NCBI GenBank assembly: GCA_029959665.1
Contig: JASCOI010000012.1
Span: forward strand, 1-52,243
Origin: Microbacteriaceae bacterium PS02333
GTDB taxonomy: Bacteria; Actinomycetota; Actinomycetes; Actinomycetales; Microbacteriaceae
Reading direction: 5' to 3'
DNA: 52,243 nucleotides
Below are positions 32,747 through 43,096 of this stretch, piece after piece; position 1 is the stretch's first letter; each line of letters opens with the position of its first letter. The notes under the pieces are model-generated. The model did no database searches. It had not been told where the DNA came from and worked only from the letters and a program-made list of their open reading frames with translations. The position numbers were made by a program, and so were the translations under genes.

Positions 32747-34138
32747 ATGAAGAAGCCTGCACGTTCCCTCGCATGCGGTATCGCGACCGTCTCCTTGCTC
32801 GGCATCGGGCTCTCGGTCACGATCGCCGGACCGGCCGAGGCGGCACCGAAGGCCCCGTCGTGGGCGGACGTGCAGGCGGCGAAGGCCGACCAGGCCGAGA
32901 CGCAGCAGACGGTCGACGAGCTCGCCTCGCGTCTGTCCTCGCTGCAGGACTCGGCGGACCAGGCCGGGATCGTGGTGCAGCAGGCCGGCCAGACGTACGC
33001 GCTCGCGGCGTCGGAGCAGCAGGAGGCGCAGTCGACGCTCGACGACCTCAGCGCGCAGGCCAAGCGGGCGAAGACGAAGGCGGACGACTCTGCGTCGCAG
33101 GTCGCAGCACTCGTGGTCGAGCTCTCGCGCACCGGCGGCGGTGACCTGTCCACGAGCATGCTCGTCGATGCCTCGGACGCGAAGGACCTGCTCTACCAGG
33201 TCGGCACGATGTCGCACCTGTCCGAGCGCTCGGCGACCGTGCTGGCGCAGGCGAAGGCCGACCAGCGGACGGTCGACTCCCTCGCCGCGCAGAAGTCCCA
33301 GGCGACGAAGGCGCTCGCGAAGGCGACCGACGCCACGAAGTCCGCCCTCGACGCGGCCAACGACACCGCGGCGTCCGCGAACGCGAAGCTCGACAAGGCG
33401 CAGAGCCAGCAGAACGAGGTGCTCGAGCAGCTCGCGTTCCTCAAGGGCACCACCGTCGCGACCGAGAGCGCGTACTACACCGAGCAGCGCGCGAAGCAGG
33501 CCGAGGCGCAGCTGGCGGCGCAGACCAGCCCCGCGACGAGCCCGAACACCGGTTCGAACACCGGGACGACGAGCCCCGGGGCATCCACCCCGAGCAACCC
33601 CGGTTCGTCGAACCCGGCGCCCTCCCAGCCGAACAACCCCGCGCCGTCCCGGCCGAACAACCCGGCGCCGTCGAAGCCGAGCAACCCGGCACCGAGCAAC
33701 CCGGCGCCCAGCAACCCCGCCCCGAGCAACCCGGCCCCGTCACCGTCGAAGGCCGCCGGCGCGATCGCCTACGCCCGCGGCCAGCTCGGCAAGCCGTACG
33801 TCCTGGGCGGCGCCGGCCCGAACACCTGGGACTGCTCCGGCCTCGTGATGATGGCCTACAACTCGCAGGGCATCGCGACCGGTGGCCACAACGTCGTCTG
33901 GCAGTACAACTACTTCGGCTCGATCGGCCGACTCGTCCCGCTCTCGCAGCGGCAGCCGGGCGACATCCTGTTCTACTCGCGGAACGGCACCGCCTCCGGC
34001 GGGTACCACGACTCGATCTACACCGGCGGCGGCATGATGGTCGAGGCCGCGAACCCGAACGTCGGCGTGGTGGAGCGAGCGATCTGGCTCCCGAACCAGC
34101 TGCTGCCGTACGTCGCCCGTCCGAGCGGTTCCCTGTAG
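32747..34138 (+). CDS. Secreted coiled-coil NlpC/P60 hydrolase
   Basis: This encodes 463 residues. After a signal peptide (about 1-32, AGPAEAA) comes a coiled coil beginning SWADVQAAKADQAETQQTV, clearly paralogous to the upstream M23 protein. A Pro/Asn/Ser linker (about 265-335) leads to a C-terminal NlpC/P60 domain with Cys363 (WDCSG) and His421 (GYHDSIY). It is an RipA-like D-glutamyl endopeptidase acting in cell separation (family knowledge). A strong terminator follows. Confidence 0.94.
   Translation: MKKPARSLACGIATVSLLGIGLSVTIAGPAEAAPKAPSWADVQAAKADQAETQQTVDELASRLSSLQDSADQAGIVVQQAGQTYALAASEQQEAQSTLDDLSAQAKRAKTKADDSASQVAALVVELSRTGGGDLSTSMLVDASDAKDLLYQVGTMSHLSERSATVLAQAKADQRTVDSLAAQKSQATKALAKATDATKSALDAANDTAASANAKLDKAQSQQNEVLEQLAFLKGTTVATESAYYTEQRAKQAEAQLAAQTSPATSPNTGSNTGTTSPGASTPSNPGSSNPAPSQPNNPAPSRPNNPAPSKPSNPAPSNPAPSNPAPSNPAPSPSKAAGAIAYARGQLGKPYVLGGAGPNTWDCSGLVMMAYNSQGIATGGHNVVWQYNYFGSIGRLVPLSQRQPGDILFYSRNGTASGGYHDSIYTGGGMMVEAANPNVGVVERAIWLPNQLLPYVARPSGSL
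33611..33742 (+). repeat. Coding repeat: NPAPS pentapeptide, seven copies
   Basis: In the NlpC/P60 linker, NPAPS occurs seven times, the first three separated by QPN, RPN and KPS and the last four head to tail. It is a flexible wall-spanning spacer whose copy number could vary in frame. Confidence 0.9.
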
Positions 34139-34146
34139 CAACGAGA

Positions 34147-34182
34147 ACGGCGCCCGCCCTCCGTCAGGAAAGCGGGCGCCGT
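34147..34182. terminator. Bidirectional terminator
   Basis: ACGGCGCCCGC (34147-34157) pairs perfectly with GCGGGCGCCGT (34172-34182), between the convergent NlpC/P60 and ppa genes. Confidence 0.85.
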
Positions 34183-34198
34183 CGTCTGCGCGGTGGCG

Positions 34199-34690
34199 TC
34201 AGTGCGAGCCGGGCACGTACGCGGCCTGGCCGGCCGTCACGATCGCCTCGGCCTCGGCGGCGTCGCCCCAGCCCTCGGCCTTGACCCACTTGTTCGGCTC
34301 GAGGTCCTTGTAGCGCTCGAAGAAGTGCGCGATCTCGGCCTTCGTCTGCTCGTCGACGTCCGAGATGTCCTGGATGTGCGCCCACCGCGGGTCCTTCGCG
34401 GGGACCACGAGGACCTTCGCGTCGTTGCCGGCCTCGTCGCTCATCTTGAAGACGCCGACCGGGCGGACCTTCACGCCGACGCCGGGGAAGGTCGGGTACT
34501 CGAGCAGCAGCAGCGCGTCCACGGGGTCACCGTCGTCCGCGAGGGTCTTCTCGAAGAAGCCGTAGTCCGTCGGGTAGACGAACGACGTGAACAGCACGCG
34601 GTCGAGGTACACGCGACCGGTCTCGTGGTCCACCTCGTACTTGTTGCGGCTGCCCTTGGGGATCTCGACGACGACGTCGTACGCGGCCAT
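34199..34690 (-). CDS. ppa: Inorganic pyrophosphatase
   Basis: This encodes 163 residues of family I soluble pyrophosphatase, which hydrolyses PPi to drive biosynthesis. The metal-binding signature is [22 protein letters not shown] at the N-terminus and [11 protein letters not shown] near the C-terminus are diagnostic. AGGAG precedes the ATG. It is divergent from tilS with nearly superimposed -10 elements. Confidence 0.97.
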   Translation of the reverse strand: MAAYDVVVEIPKGSRNKYEVDHETGRVYLDRVLFTSFVYPTDYGFFEKTLADDGDPVDALLLLEYPTFPGVGVKVRPVGVFKMSDEAGNDAKVLVVPAKDPRWAHIQDISDVDEQTKAEIAHFFERYKDLEPNKWVKAEGWGDAAEAEAIVTAGQAAYVPGSH

Positions 34691-34742
34691 GTGTGCACTC
34701 CTGGTTTGTCGATGAGTCTGTCGGAGGTTCCGAAAGCGCGGC

Positions 34743-34750
34743 TAACGTTA
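34743..34750. promoter_or_regulatory. Palindromic TAACGTTA, shared -10 of ppa and tilS
   Basis: TAACGT on the plus strand (34743-34748) lies six bases before the tilS GTG. TAACGT on the minus strand (34745-34750) would start the ppa transcript, about 45 bases before its ATG. The two -10 hexamers overlap in one palindrome. Confidence 0.6.
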
Positions 34751-34754
34751 CCGG

Positions 34755-35774
34755 GTGAACTCTCCGCGGCCCCGGCTGGACCCCGCAGTCGCCGACACCC
34801 GTCGCGCGGTCCGCGACCTCCTCGCGCAGGCGATCGACCAGGACCTCGTCCGCGACGGCGACCTGGTCCTCGTCGCGCTGAGCGGCGGACCCGACTCCCT
34901 CGCGCTCGCCGCGGCCACCGCGTTCGAGGCGACCAAGCAGGGGCTCCGGGCCGGTGCGGTCATCGTCGACCACGCGCTCCAGGCGGGCTCCGAGGCGGTG
35001 GCGAGCCGAGCCTCCAGGCAGGCATCCGAGCTGGGTCTGGACCCGGTGGAGGTCCGCAGGGTCGCGGTCGGCACCGCAGGTGGTCCGGAGGGCGCCGCAC
35101 GGGAGGCCCGGCACGCGTCGATCGCGGACGTCGCGTCCGCTACCGGGTCACCGCTCGTGCTGCTGGGCCACACCCTGGACGACCAGGCCGAGACGGTGCT
35201 GCTCGGCCTGCTCCGCGGCAGCGGGCCGGACAGCCTGTCCGGCATGCGCCCGCTGGCGGTCCGTGACTCCGGTCCGGCCTACGGCCGGCCGCTCCTGACG
35301 GTGCGGCGGCACACCACCAGGCAGGCGTGCGCCGCCGCCGGACTCGCGCCGTGGCACGACCCGCAGAACGACGACCCGGCGTTCACCAGGGTGCGCGTCC
35401 GGAACACCCTGATGCCGGTGCTCGAGCGCGAGCTCGGGGCCGACGTGCACGAGGCACTGGCCCGCACGGCCGACCAGCTGCGGGAGGACTCCGCGGCGCT
35501 CGACCACTTCGCCGAGGAGATGGCCGAGGACCTCGCCGAGCACTCGGAGGCCGGCATCTCGCTGTCCGTGCGGCAACTGCACGCGAACCCGCCGGCCCTC
35601 CGGCAGCGGCTCGTCCGCCTCGCGGTGGAGAGCGAGTTCGGCGTGACGCTGTCCAGGGTGCAGACGCTCGAGGTCTGCCGACTCGTCACCGAGTGGAGCG
35701 GGCAGGGCCCGATCGACCTCCCCGGCGTGCAGGTGTCGCGGAGCGGGGATCGTCTGCTCTTCGCAGCGAGTTAG
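34755..35774 (+). CDS. tilS: tRNA(Ile)-lysidine synthetase
   Basis: This encodes 339 residues. The PP-loop SGGPDSLAL (from Ser43) binds ATP. VDHALQAGSE and LLGHTLDDQAETVLLGLLRG are conserved TilS segments. The enzyme modifies C34 of the tRNA-Ile CAU anticodon so that it reads AUA. The C-terminal domain is short, as in other actinobacterial TilS proteins. The GTG start is supported by the leaderless -10. It is followed by hpt, as in many bacteria. Confidence 0.95.
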   Translation: MNSPRPRLDPAVADTRRAVRDLLAQAIDQDLVRDGDLVLVALSGGPDSLALAAATAFEATKQGLRAGAVIVDHALQAGSEAVASRASRQASELGLDPVEVRRVAVGTAGGPEGAAREARHASIADVASATGSPLVLLGHTLDDQAETVLLGLLRGSGPDSLSGMRPLAVRDSGPAYGRPLLTVRRHTTRQACAAAGLAPWHDPQNDDPAFTRVRVRNTLMPVLERELGADVHEALARTADQLREDSAALDHFAEEMAEDLAEHSEAGISLSVRQLHANPPALRQRLVRLAVESEFGVTLSRVQTLEVCRLVTEWSGQGPIDLPGVQVSRSGDRLLFAAS

Positions 35775-35777
35775 GCT
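35772..35777 (+). promoter_or_regulatory. Leaderless -10 (TAGGCT) of hpt
   Basis: TAGGCT overlaps the tilS stop and lies six bases before the hpt GTG at 35784. Confidence 0.55.
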
Positions 35778-35783
35778 GTCCCG

Positions 35784-36335
35784 GTGGAACTCTCCGACGT
35801 GCAGGACGACCTCTCCGAAGTGCTCTTCACCCCCGAGCAGATCGACGACAAGATCGCCGAGCTCGCCGCGGCGGTGGACCGTGACTACGGGGACAAGGAC
35901 CCACTGCTCGTCGGCGTGCTGAAGGGCGCGGTCATGGTCATGGCCGACTTCTCCCGCCACCTGACGCTCCAGGCGAAGATGGACTGGATGGCCGTGTCGT
36001 CCTACGGCTCCGGCACGAAGTCGTCCGGTGTGGTGCGGATCCTCAAGGACCTCGACACCGACCTGCACGGTCGCGACGTCATCATCGTCGAGGACATCAT
36101 CGACTCCGGGCTGACGCTGTCCTGGCTCAAGCAGAACCTCGAGTCCCGTGGGGCCGCGAGCGTCGAGATCGTCGCGCTGCTCCGCAAGCCCGAGGCGGCG
36201 AAGGTCGAGGTGGACGTGAAGTACGTCGGCTTCGACATCCCCGACGCCTTCGTGGTGGGCTTCGGCCTCGACTACGACGAGCGGTACCGCAACCTGCGCG
36301 GCATCGGGGTCCTCGCCCCGCACGTCTACTCCTAG
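35784..36335 (+). CDS. hpt: Hypoxanthine phosphoribosyltransferase
   Basis: This encodes 183 residues. The PRPP-binding motif is VIIVEDIIDSGLTLSWL. The N-terminal DDKIAELAAAVDRDYGDKDP and GVLKGAVMVMADFSR are typical of bacterial Hpt. It salvages hypoxanthine and guanine. It sits between tilS and ftsH, a conserved order. Confidence 0.96.
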   Translation: MELSDVQDDLSEVLFTPEQIDDKIAELAAAVDRDYGDKDPLLVGVLKGAVMVMADFSRHLTLQAKMDWMAVSSYGSGTKSSGVVRILKDLDTDLHGRDVIIVEDIIDSGLTLSWLKQNLESRGAASVEIVALLRKPEAAKVEVDVKYVGFDIPDAFVVGFGLDYDERYRNLRGIGVLAPHVYS

Positions 36336-36402
36336 ACGGATCGTCGGCGAACGGGGAGTTCGCCCGCAGAGGACACCCATTCTCGCCACAGAATCGCGGC
36401 CG

Positions 36403-36408
36403 TATGCT
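36403..36408 (+). promoter_or_regulatory. -10 (TATGCT) of ftsH
   Basis: TATGCT lies 53 bases before the ftsH ATG, giving a leader of about 45 bases. Confidence 0.5.
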
Positions 36409-36461
36409 GATCAGCACGCAACTTCGGCAGAGAAAGGTGTCGGGCGCTCTGCCCGGATCAC

Positions 36462-38447
<1,986 letters not shown>

Positions 38448-38452
38448 GCCGG

Positions 38453-39376
38453 ATGTCCGACCTGCCGACGCGACGCTCGCGCCGACTCGCTGCGACCGAC
38501 CTCCGAGCACCGGAACCGGTGCCGGAGGTCGTCGTGCGCCGTCGTCGTGACCGCGGTGCCCCGATGCCCGAGCGCACCCGGGTGATGGGCATCCTCAACG
38601 TGACGCCCGATTCGTTCTCGGACGGCGGGCTGCACCTCGAGATCGATGCCGCCCTGGCGCACGCGCGGGAGCTGGTCGCCGCCGGTGCCGACGTCATCGA
38701 CGTCGGCGGGGAGTCCACCCGCCCCGGCGCCGAGCGTGTCCCGCTGGCCGTCGAGCAGGAGCGTGTGCTGCCCGTCGTCCGCCAGCTCGTCGCCGAGGGG
38801 ATCGTGGTGAGCGTGGACACCATGAACGCCGACACCGCCGAGCGTTCGGTGGAGCTCGGCGCCGCGATCGTCAACGACGTCTCCGGCGGTTTGGCCGACC
38901 CGGACATGGCGCGCGTCGTCGCCTCCACCGGGACGGGCTTCGTGGTGATGCACTGGCGTGGTCACAGCGACCGGATGTACCGCGACGCCGTGTACGAGCA
39001 CGCGGTCGACGAGGTCCGTCGCGAGGTCGAGATGCGCGTCGCGGAGCTCATCGTGCTCGGGGTCCGGCAGGAGCAGGTCGTCATCGACCCGGGGCTCGGG
39101 TTCGCGAAGCAGGGCGTGCAGAACTGGGAGATCCTGGCCGGGTACGAGCGCTTCGCGTCGATCGGCCTCCCCGTGCTCGTCGCCGCGTCACGCAAGCGCT
39201 TCCTGGACGGTGTCGGCAGCCCGGCTGGCGCCCCGCCGAAGGACCGCGACCTCGCAACGGCCGCCATCAGCCTGCTCTCCGCCGAGCGCGGGGCATGGGG
39301 CGTCCGCGTGCACGACCCCGCACCGACCCGCGCGGTGCTCGACGTCTGGGAAGCCTGGAGGGCAGCTCGATCGTGA
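38453..39376 (+). CDS. folP: Dihydropteroate synthase
   Basis: This encodes 307 residues. The family motifs VMGILNVTPDSFSDGG and DVGGESTRPGAE, and FAKQGVQNWEIL with the GSRKRF-like ASRKRFLDG, build the pterin and p-aminobenzoate sites. It is the sulfonamide target in folate synthesis. The first 40 residues are an Arg-rich extension; an in-frame ATG before PERTRVMG is an alternative start. The stop overlaps the folB GTG (GTGA). Confidence 0.95.
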   Translation: MSDLPTRRSRRLAATDLRAPEPVPEVVVRRRRDRGAPMPERTRVMGILNVTPDSFSDGGLHLEIDAALAHARELVAAGADVIDVGGESTRPGAERVPLAVEQERVLPVVRQLVAEGIVVSVDTMNADTAERSVELGAAIVNDVSGGLADPDMARVVASTGTGFVVMHWRGHSDRMYRDAVYEHAVDEVRREVEMRVAELIVLGVRQEQVVIDPGLGFAKQGVQNWEILAGYERFASIGLPVLVAASRKRFLDGVGSPAGAPPKDRDLATAAISLLSAERGAWGVRVHDPAPTRAVLDVWEAWRAARS

Positions 39377-39738
39377 ACGACACCATCCGCCTCGTCGGGG
39401 TCCGCGCCCGCGGCCACCACGGCGTCTTCGACCACGAACGCGCCGACGGGCAGGACTTCGTCGTCGACGTCGCCGTGGAGGTCGATGCCCGCGCAGCCGC
39501 CGGCTCCGACGACCTCGACCGCACCGTGCACTACGGCGTGCTCGCTGAGCAGGTCGTCGCCGAGATCGAGCGCGATCCGGTCGACCTCATCGAGACCCTG
39601 GCGGAGCGGATCGCCGCCGCCGTGCTGACGCACCGCGCTGCCCTGGCGACCGAGGTCACCGTGCACAAGCCGCAGGCGCCCATCACGGTGCCGTTCACCG
39701 ACGTCTCGATCACGATCCGCCGGGAGCGAGTCGCGTGA
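39373..39738 (+). CDS. folB: Dihydroneopterin aldolase
   Basis: This encodes 121 residues. RLVGVRARGHHGVFDHER contains the conserved His-Gly-Val-x-x-x-Glu. VHYGVLAEQV and ETLAERIAAAVL match FolB, and the C-terminus has VTVHKPQAPI. It cleaves dihydroneopterin to the pterin used by FolK. It starts with GTG inside the folP stop and ends inside the folK start. Confidence 0.95.
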   Translation: MNDTIRLVGVRARGHHGVFDHERADGQDFVVDVAVEVDARAAAGSDDLDRTVHYGVLAEQVVAEIERDPVDLIETLAERIAAAVLTHRAALATEVTVHKPQAPITVPFTDVSITIRRERVA

Positions 39739-40319
39739 GCCGGGCCGTCATCGCCCTCGGCGCGAACCTCGGCGACCGGGGGAGCACGCTGCGCGCCGCC
39801 GCCGCCGAGATCGCGGCGATCCCCGGTGTCGAGCCGGTGTCCGCCAGCCACGAGGTCGAGTCGGTCGCCCTGACGCTCGACGGACTCGACCGGACGAAGC
39901 CCCGGTACCGGAACGCGGTCGTGGTCGTCGACACCACGTTGACGCCCCAGGAGCTCCTCGAGGCCCTGCACGTCGTCGAGGACACCCACGGCCGGACCCG
40001 TGAGGTCCGCTGGGGTGACCGCACCCTCGACCTCGACGTGGTCGCGATCACGGACGACGCCGGCGTGGACCAGCACATCGACACCGAGACCCTCACGGTG
40101 CCGCATCCCCGGGCGCACGAACGTGCGTTCGTGCTCGCGCCGTGGCTCGACGCGGACCCGGACGCGGTGCTGCCCGGCAGCGGGCCGGGTGCCGGACCGG
40201 TCGCGGACCTGCTCGCCGCACTCGGCGACGACACCGACCGTGTCGACGAGCCGCGCCTGTTCGCCGAGCCGACCCGAGCCTCCCGGCCAGCGCCGACCAC
40301 GACCGGGAGCACCCAGTGA
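39735..40319 (+). CDS. folK: Hydroxymethyl-dihydropterin pyrophosphokinase
   Basis: This encodes 194 residues. ALGANLGDRGSTLRAA and the catalytic RTREVRWGDRTLDLDVVA and VPHPRAHERAFVLAPW are diagnostic. It transfers pyrophosphate to hydroxymethyl-dihydropterin, making the FolP substrate. The C-terminal 30 residues are variable, and the recurring 14-mer CGAGCCTCCCGGCC falls there (40275-40288). Confidence 0.95.
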   Translation: MSRAVIALGANLGDRGSTLRAAAAEIAAIPGVEPVSASHEVESVALTLDGLDRTKPRYRNAVVVVDTTLTPQELLEALHVVEDTHGRTREVRWGDRTLDLDVVAITDDAGVDQHIDTETLTVPHPRAHERAFVLAPWLDADPDAVLPGSGPGAGPVADLLAALGDDTDRVDEPRLFAEPTRASRPAPTTTGSTQ

Positions 40320-40792
40320 AGCCCACCCGCGCGTCCACCCTGATCAGCGTCGCCGTCGTGGCGCTCGTCGCCGGCTTCGCCCTCGACGCCGCACTGGCGT
40401 CCCGGCAGGCCCCCACGCTCATCCTGTCGTCGCCCCTCGGGCTGACGCTCGCGTTCATCGGCATCGCCCTCGTGGTCATGGCCGTCCCCGTCCGGCGACA
40501 CGTGAAGGGCGGGGCGGAGCGCCGCGTGGACCCGCTCTACGCGACCCGGGTGGTGGTGCTCGCGAAGGCCTCGAGCATCATCGGGGCGCTGCTCGGCGCG
40601 TTCGGGCTCGGGCTCATCGCGTACCTCCTGACCCGTTCGGTGACGCCTTCGCTAGGCTCGACCCTGCCGAACGCCGTGGCGGTCGGTGGCGGAATCGTGC
40701 TCACCGTGTGCGCGCTCGTCGCCGAGCGCATGTGCATCGTCCCGCCGGACGACGATCGTGACGACCCGCAGGGCGGCACCACGGCGAACTGA
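40316..40792 (+). CDS. DUF3180 membrane protein
   Basis: This encodes 158 residues with four predicted transmembrane helices, two near the N-terminus and two after residue 75. The phrase KPTRASTLISVAVVALVAGF and a conserved Arg-Arg-x-x-Lys segment (VRRHVKGG) fit the actinobacterial DUF3180 family, which commonly follows folK. The function is unknown. The GTG overlaps the folK stop. Confidence 0.85.
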   Translation: MKPTRASTLISVAVVALVAGFALDAALASRQAPTLILSSPLGLTLAFIGIALVVMAVPVRRHVKGGAERRVDPLYATRVVVLAKASSIIGALLGAFGLGLIAYLLTRSVTPSLGSTLPNAVAVGGGIVLTVCALVAERMCIVPPDDDRDDPQGGTTAN

Positions 40793-40811
40793 GACACCAG
40801 GAGGGGCCCAG

Positions 40812-41333
40812 ATGCCGCGCGAACGACTCGACGAGCCGGGACTCGGCCTGACCGGCATCACCTGGACCAGGGTGTCCCCGAAGCTCCTCTGGACGGAACT
40901 CGTGCAGACGGTGCTCGCCGGACTCGTCGTGACCGCCGGATGTGTGATCATCGGCGTCGTCAGCGGCGGCTTCGAGCGCACCGCGGGCGTCGTGTGGATC
41001 CTGATCGGCATCGTGGTCGCGGTCGTCACCCTGGTCACCGCGGCGCTGACCCCTCGTCGGGTGCGTGCGATCGGCTACGCCCTGCGCGAGGACGACTTCG
41101 TCCTGCGCCGCGGGCTGATGTGGCAGCGCTTCACGGCGGTGCCGTACGGCCGGCTGCAGCTCGTCGACGTCGCCCGGGGCCCACTCGACCGTGCGCTCGG
41201 CATGAGCGAGCTGAAGTTCGTGACGGCCGCCGCGTCGACCAACGTCCGCGTGCCGGGGATCCCCGCCGAGGACGCCGACGAGCTCCGCGACCGGCTCGTG
41301 GAGCTCGCCGAGACCCGTCGCGCCGGGCTCTAG
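40812..41333 (+). CDS. Bacterial PH-domain membrane protein (DUF304/bPH2)
   Basis: This encodes 173 residues with two transmembrane helices (about 28-48 and 60-80), then a bacterial PH domain: GYALREDDFVLRRGLMWQRF, TAVPYGRLQLVDVARGP, and LKFVTAAASTNVRVPGI. AGGAGG precedes the ATG. It is paired with the larger two-domain protein downstream, as in YdbS/YdbT of Bacillus. Confidence 0.9.
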   Translation: MPRERLDEPGLGLTGITWTRVSPKLLWTELVQTVLAGLVVTAGCVIIGVVSGGFERTAGVVWILIGIVVAVVTLVTAALTPRRVRAIGYALREDDFVLRRGLMWQRFTAVPYGRLQLVDVARGPLDRALGMSELKFVTAAASTNVRVPGIPAEDADELRDRLVELAETRRAGL

Positions 41334-41341
41334 GGGGACCC

Positions 41342-43096
41342 GTGACGTTCCGACCAGGACCGCCGCCGCCGGCACCGCCACGCAGCGGGAACGCCGCAGC
41401 GGCCGCTCCGCTGACCGACGGCGAGTGGCACCGTCTGCACCCGCTGACCCCGCTGCTGCGCGGTGGGATCTTCCTCATCGTGGTGCTCGGCATCGTGGTG
41501 AACAACCTCCGTGACACCCTCGTCAACATGTTCATCCCGGGTGCCGACGGGCCGCAGGAAGAGGGCGATCCCGTCCGCTACGTCTACGAACACGGCGCCG
41601 TCGGGTGGGTGCTCCTCGGCATCGCGGGCTTCCTGGTCGTGCTGATCGGCCTGTTCTACCTGTCCTGGCGGATGCACGAGTTCCGCGTCACCGGCGAGAT
41701 CGTCGAGGTGCGCTCCGGCGTGCTGTTCCGGAACCACCGCAAGGCCCGGCTCGACCGGATCCAGGGCATCAACATCACGCGGCCGCTGGTCCCACGGATC
41801 TTCGGGACCGCGAAACTCGAGATCGCGCAGGCCGGCAACGACGCCAACGTGCAACTCGCGTACCTCGGAGCGAAGGCCGCGGACGACCTCCGGCAGCGCA
41901 TCCTCGTGCTCGCCTCCGGTGCGCAGGAAGAAGAGGCGGAGTCGGGCGAGCGCCACAGCAACGGCGTCGTGCAGGACCGCGTGAACGAGTTCCTGTCGCC
42001 CGAGCTCGACCCGTCCGCCGTGCACGCCACGCGCATCGTCAAGGTCAAGCCGGGGCGGCTCATCGCGTCGATGGTGCTCTCCGGCACGACGGTGTTCCTC
42101 GTGCTCGTCATCGTCGCGATCATCGTCAGCATCGCCGTCACCGGCCGGTACTTCCTGCTCGTGTCGCTGTTCCCCGCGGTGATCGGCGCCGGCGGGTACT
42201 ACATCCGGAAGTTCTCGCGCTCGCTGCAGTACACGATCGCCGACACCCGGGACGGCATCCGGATCGGGTTCGGCCTCGTGTCCACGACGAACGAGACCCT
42301 GCCCCCCGGTCGCATCCACGCCGTGAGCGTTGCGCAGCCGCTCCTCTGGCGGCCGTTCGGCTGGTGGGACGTCCGCATCAACCGGGCGACCAACGCCGGC
42401 AACGGTGCCTCGAACAACCAGCAGGTGTCCTCGATCGTGCTGCCCGTCGGCAACGCCGCCGACGTCCGGCAGGTGCTCGAGATCATCCTGCCGACACTCG
42501 TCGGCTCCGCGGTCGTCGGGCCGGCCGCCTCGATGGACCGGCTCCGCGAGGGGTCAGCCGAAGCCGTCAGCGTCGTCGACGACAGCCTCACCACGACCGG
42601 CGACCAGGGTGGGTTCACGCACTCGCCCCGCCGCGGCCGGTGGCTCCGCCCGTTCTCGGCCCGCCGCAACGGGTACCGGTTCGTGCAGGGCGCCGTGCTG
42701 CTCCGCCTCGGTGCGGTGTGGCGGTCGCTCGTCGTCGTCCCGCTGCCGCGGGTGCAGAGCGTGAAGGTGTCACAGGGGCCGCTCGAGCGGGCGCTGCGGC
42801 TCGCATCGGTGCACGTGCAGACCGTGTCCGGTCCGGTGAACGCGACGGTCGGAGCGATCGACGCGAAGGACGCGCAGGGGCTCTGGGCCGAGACCGCGCG
42901 GCTGGCCGTCGAGGCGGCGGTCACCGACACGTCGCACCGCTGGCGGTCCGGCGGATCCGGCACGTCCGGTGCATCCGGCCTGGAGGCTCGCCACGCGTCC
43001 GCCGCGCCCCCTGCGGAACCGCAGGCGGCGGTACCATGGCCCCACGAGCCTCCCGTGGGTTGGGGCGACGTCCCACCGGCAGGAGCCGCACGATGA
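41342..43096 (+). CDS. Large membrane protein with two bacterial PH domains (YdbT-like)
   Basis: This encodes 584 residues. Two helices (about 42-60 and 85-110) precede a first PH domain (VRSGVLFRNHRKARLDRIQG). Another helix pair (about 235-285) precedes a second (GLVSTTNETLPPGRIHAVS), and a third PH-like stretch follows near 440-520 (LPRVQSVKVSQGPLERALRL). The C-terminal 60 residues are low-complexity Ser/Pro/Ala. AGGGGG precedes the GTG. The function is unknown; YdbT relatives are linked to envelope stress. Confidence 0.88.
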   Translation: MTFRPGPPPPAPPRSGNAAAAAPLTDGEWHRLHPLTPLLRGGIFLIVVLGIVVNNLRDTLVNMFIPGADGPQEEGDPVRYVYEHGAVGWVLLGIAGFLVVLIGLFYLSWRMHEFRVTGEIVEVRSGVLFRNHRKARLDRIQGINITRPLVPRIFGTAKLEIAQAGNDANVQLAYLGAKAADDLRQRILVLASGAQEEEAESGERHSNGVVQDRVNEFLSPELDPSAVHATRIVKVKPGRLIASMVLSGTTVFLVLVIVAIIVSIAVTGRYFLLVSLFPAVIGAGGYYIRKFSRSLQYTIADTRDGIRIGFGLVSTTNETLPPGRIHAVSVAQPLLWRPFGWWDVRINRATNAGNGASNNQQVSSIVLPVGNAADVRQVLEIILPTLVGSAVVGPAASMDRLREGSAEAVSVVDDSLTTTGDQGGFTHSPRRGRWLRPFSARRNGYRFVQGAVLLRLGAVWRSLVVVPLPRVQSVKVSQGPLERALRLASVHVQTVSGPVNATVGAIDAKDAQGLWAETARLAVEAAVTDTSHRWRSGGSGTSGASGLEARHASAAPPAEPQAAVPWPHEPPVGWGDVPPAGAAR

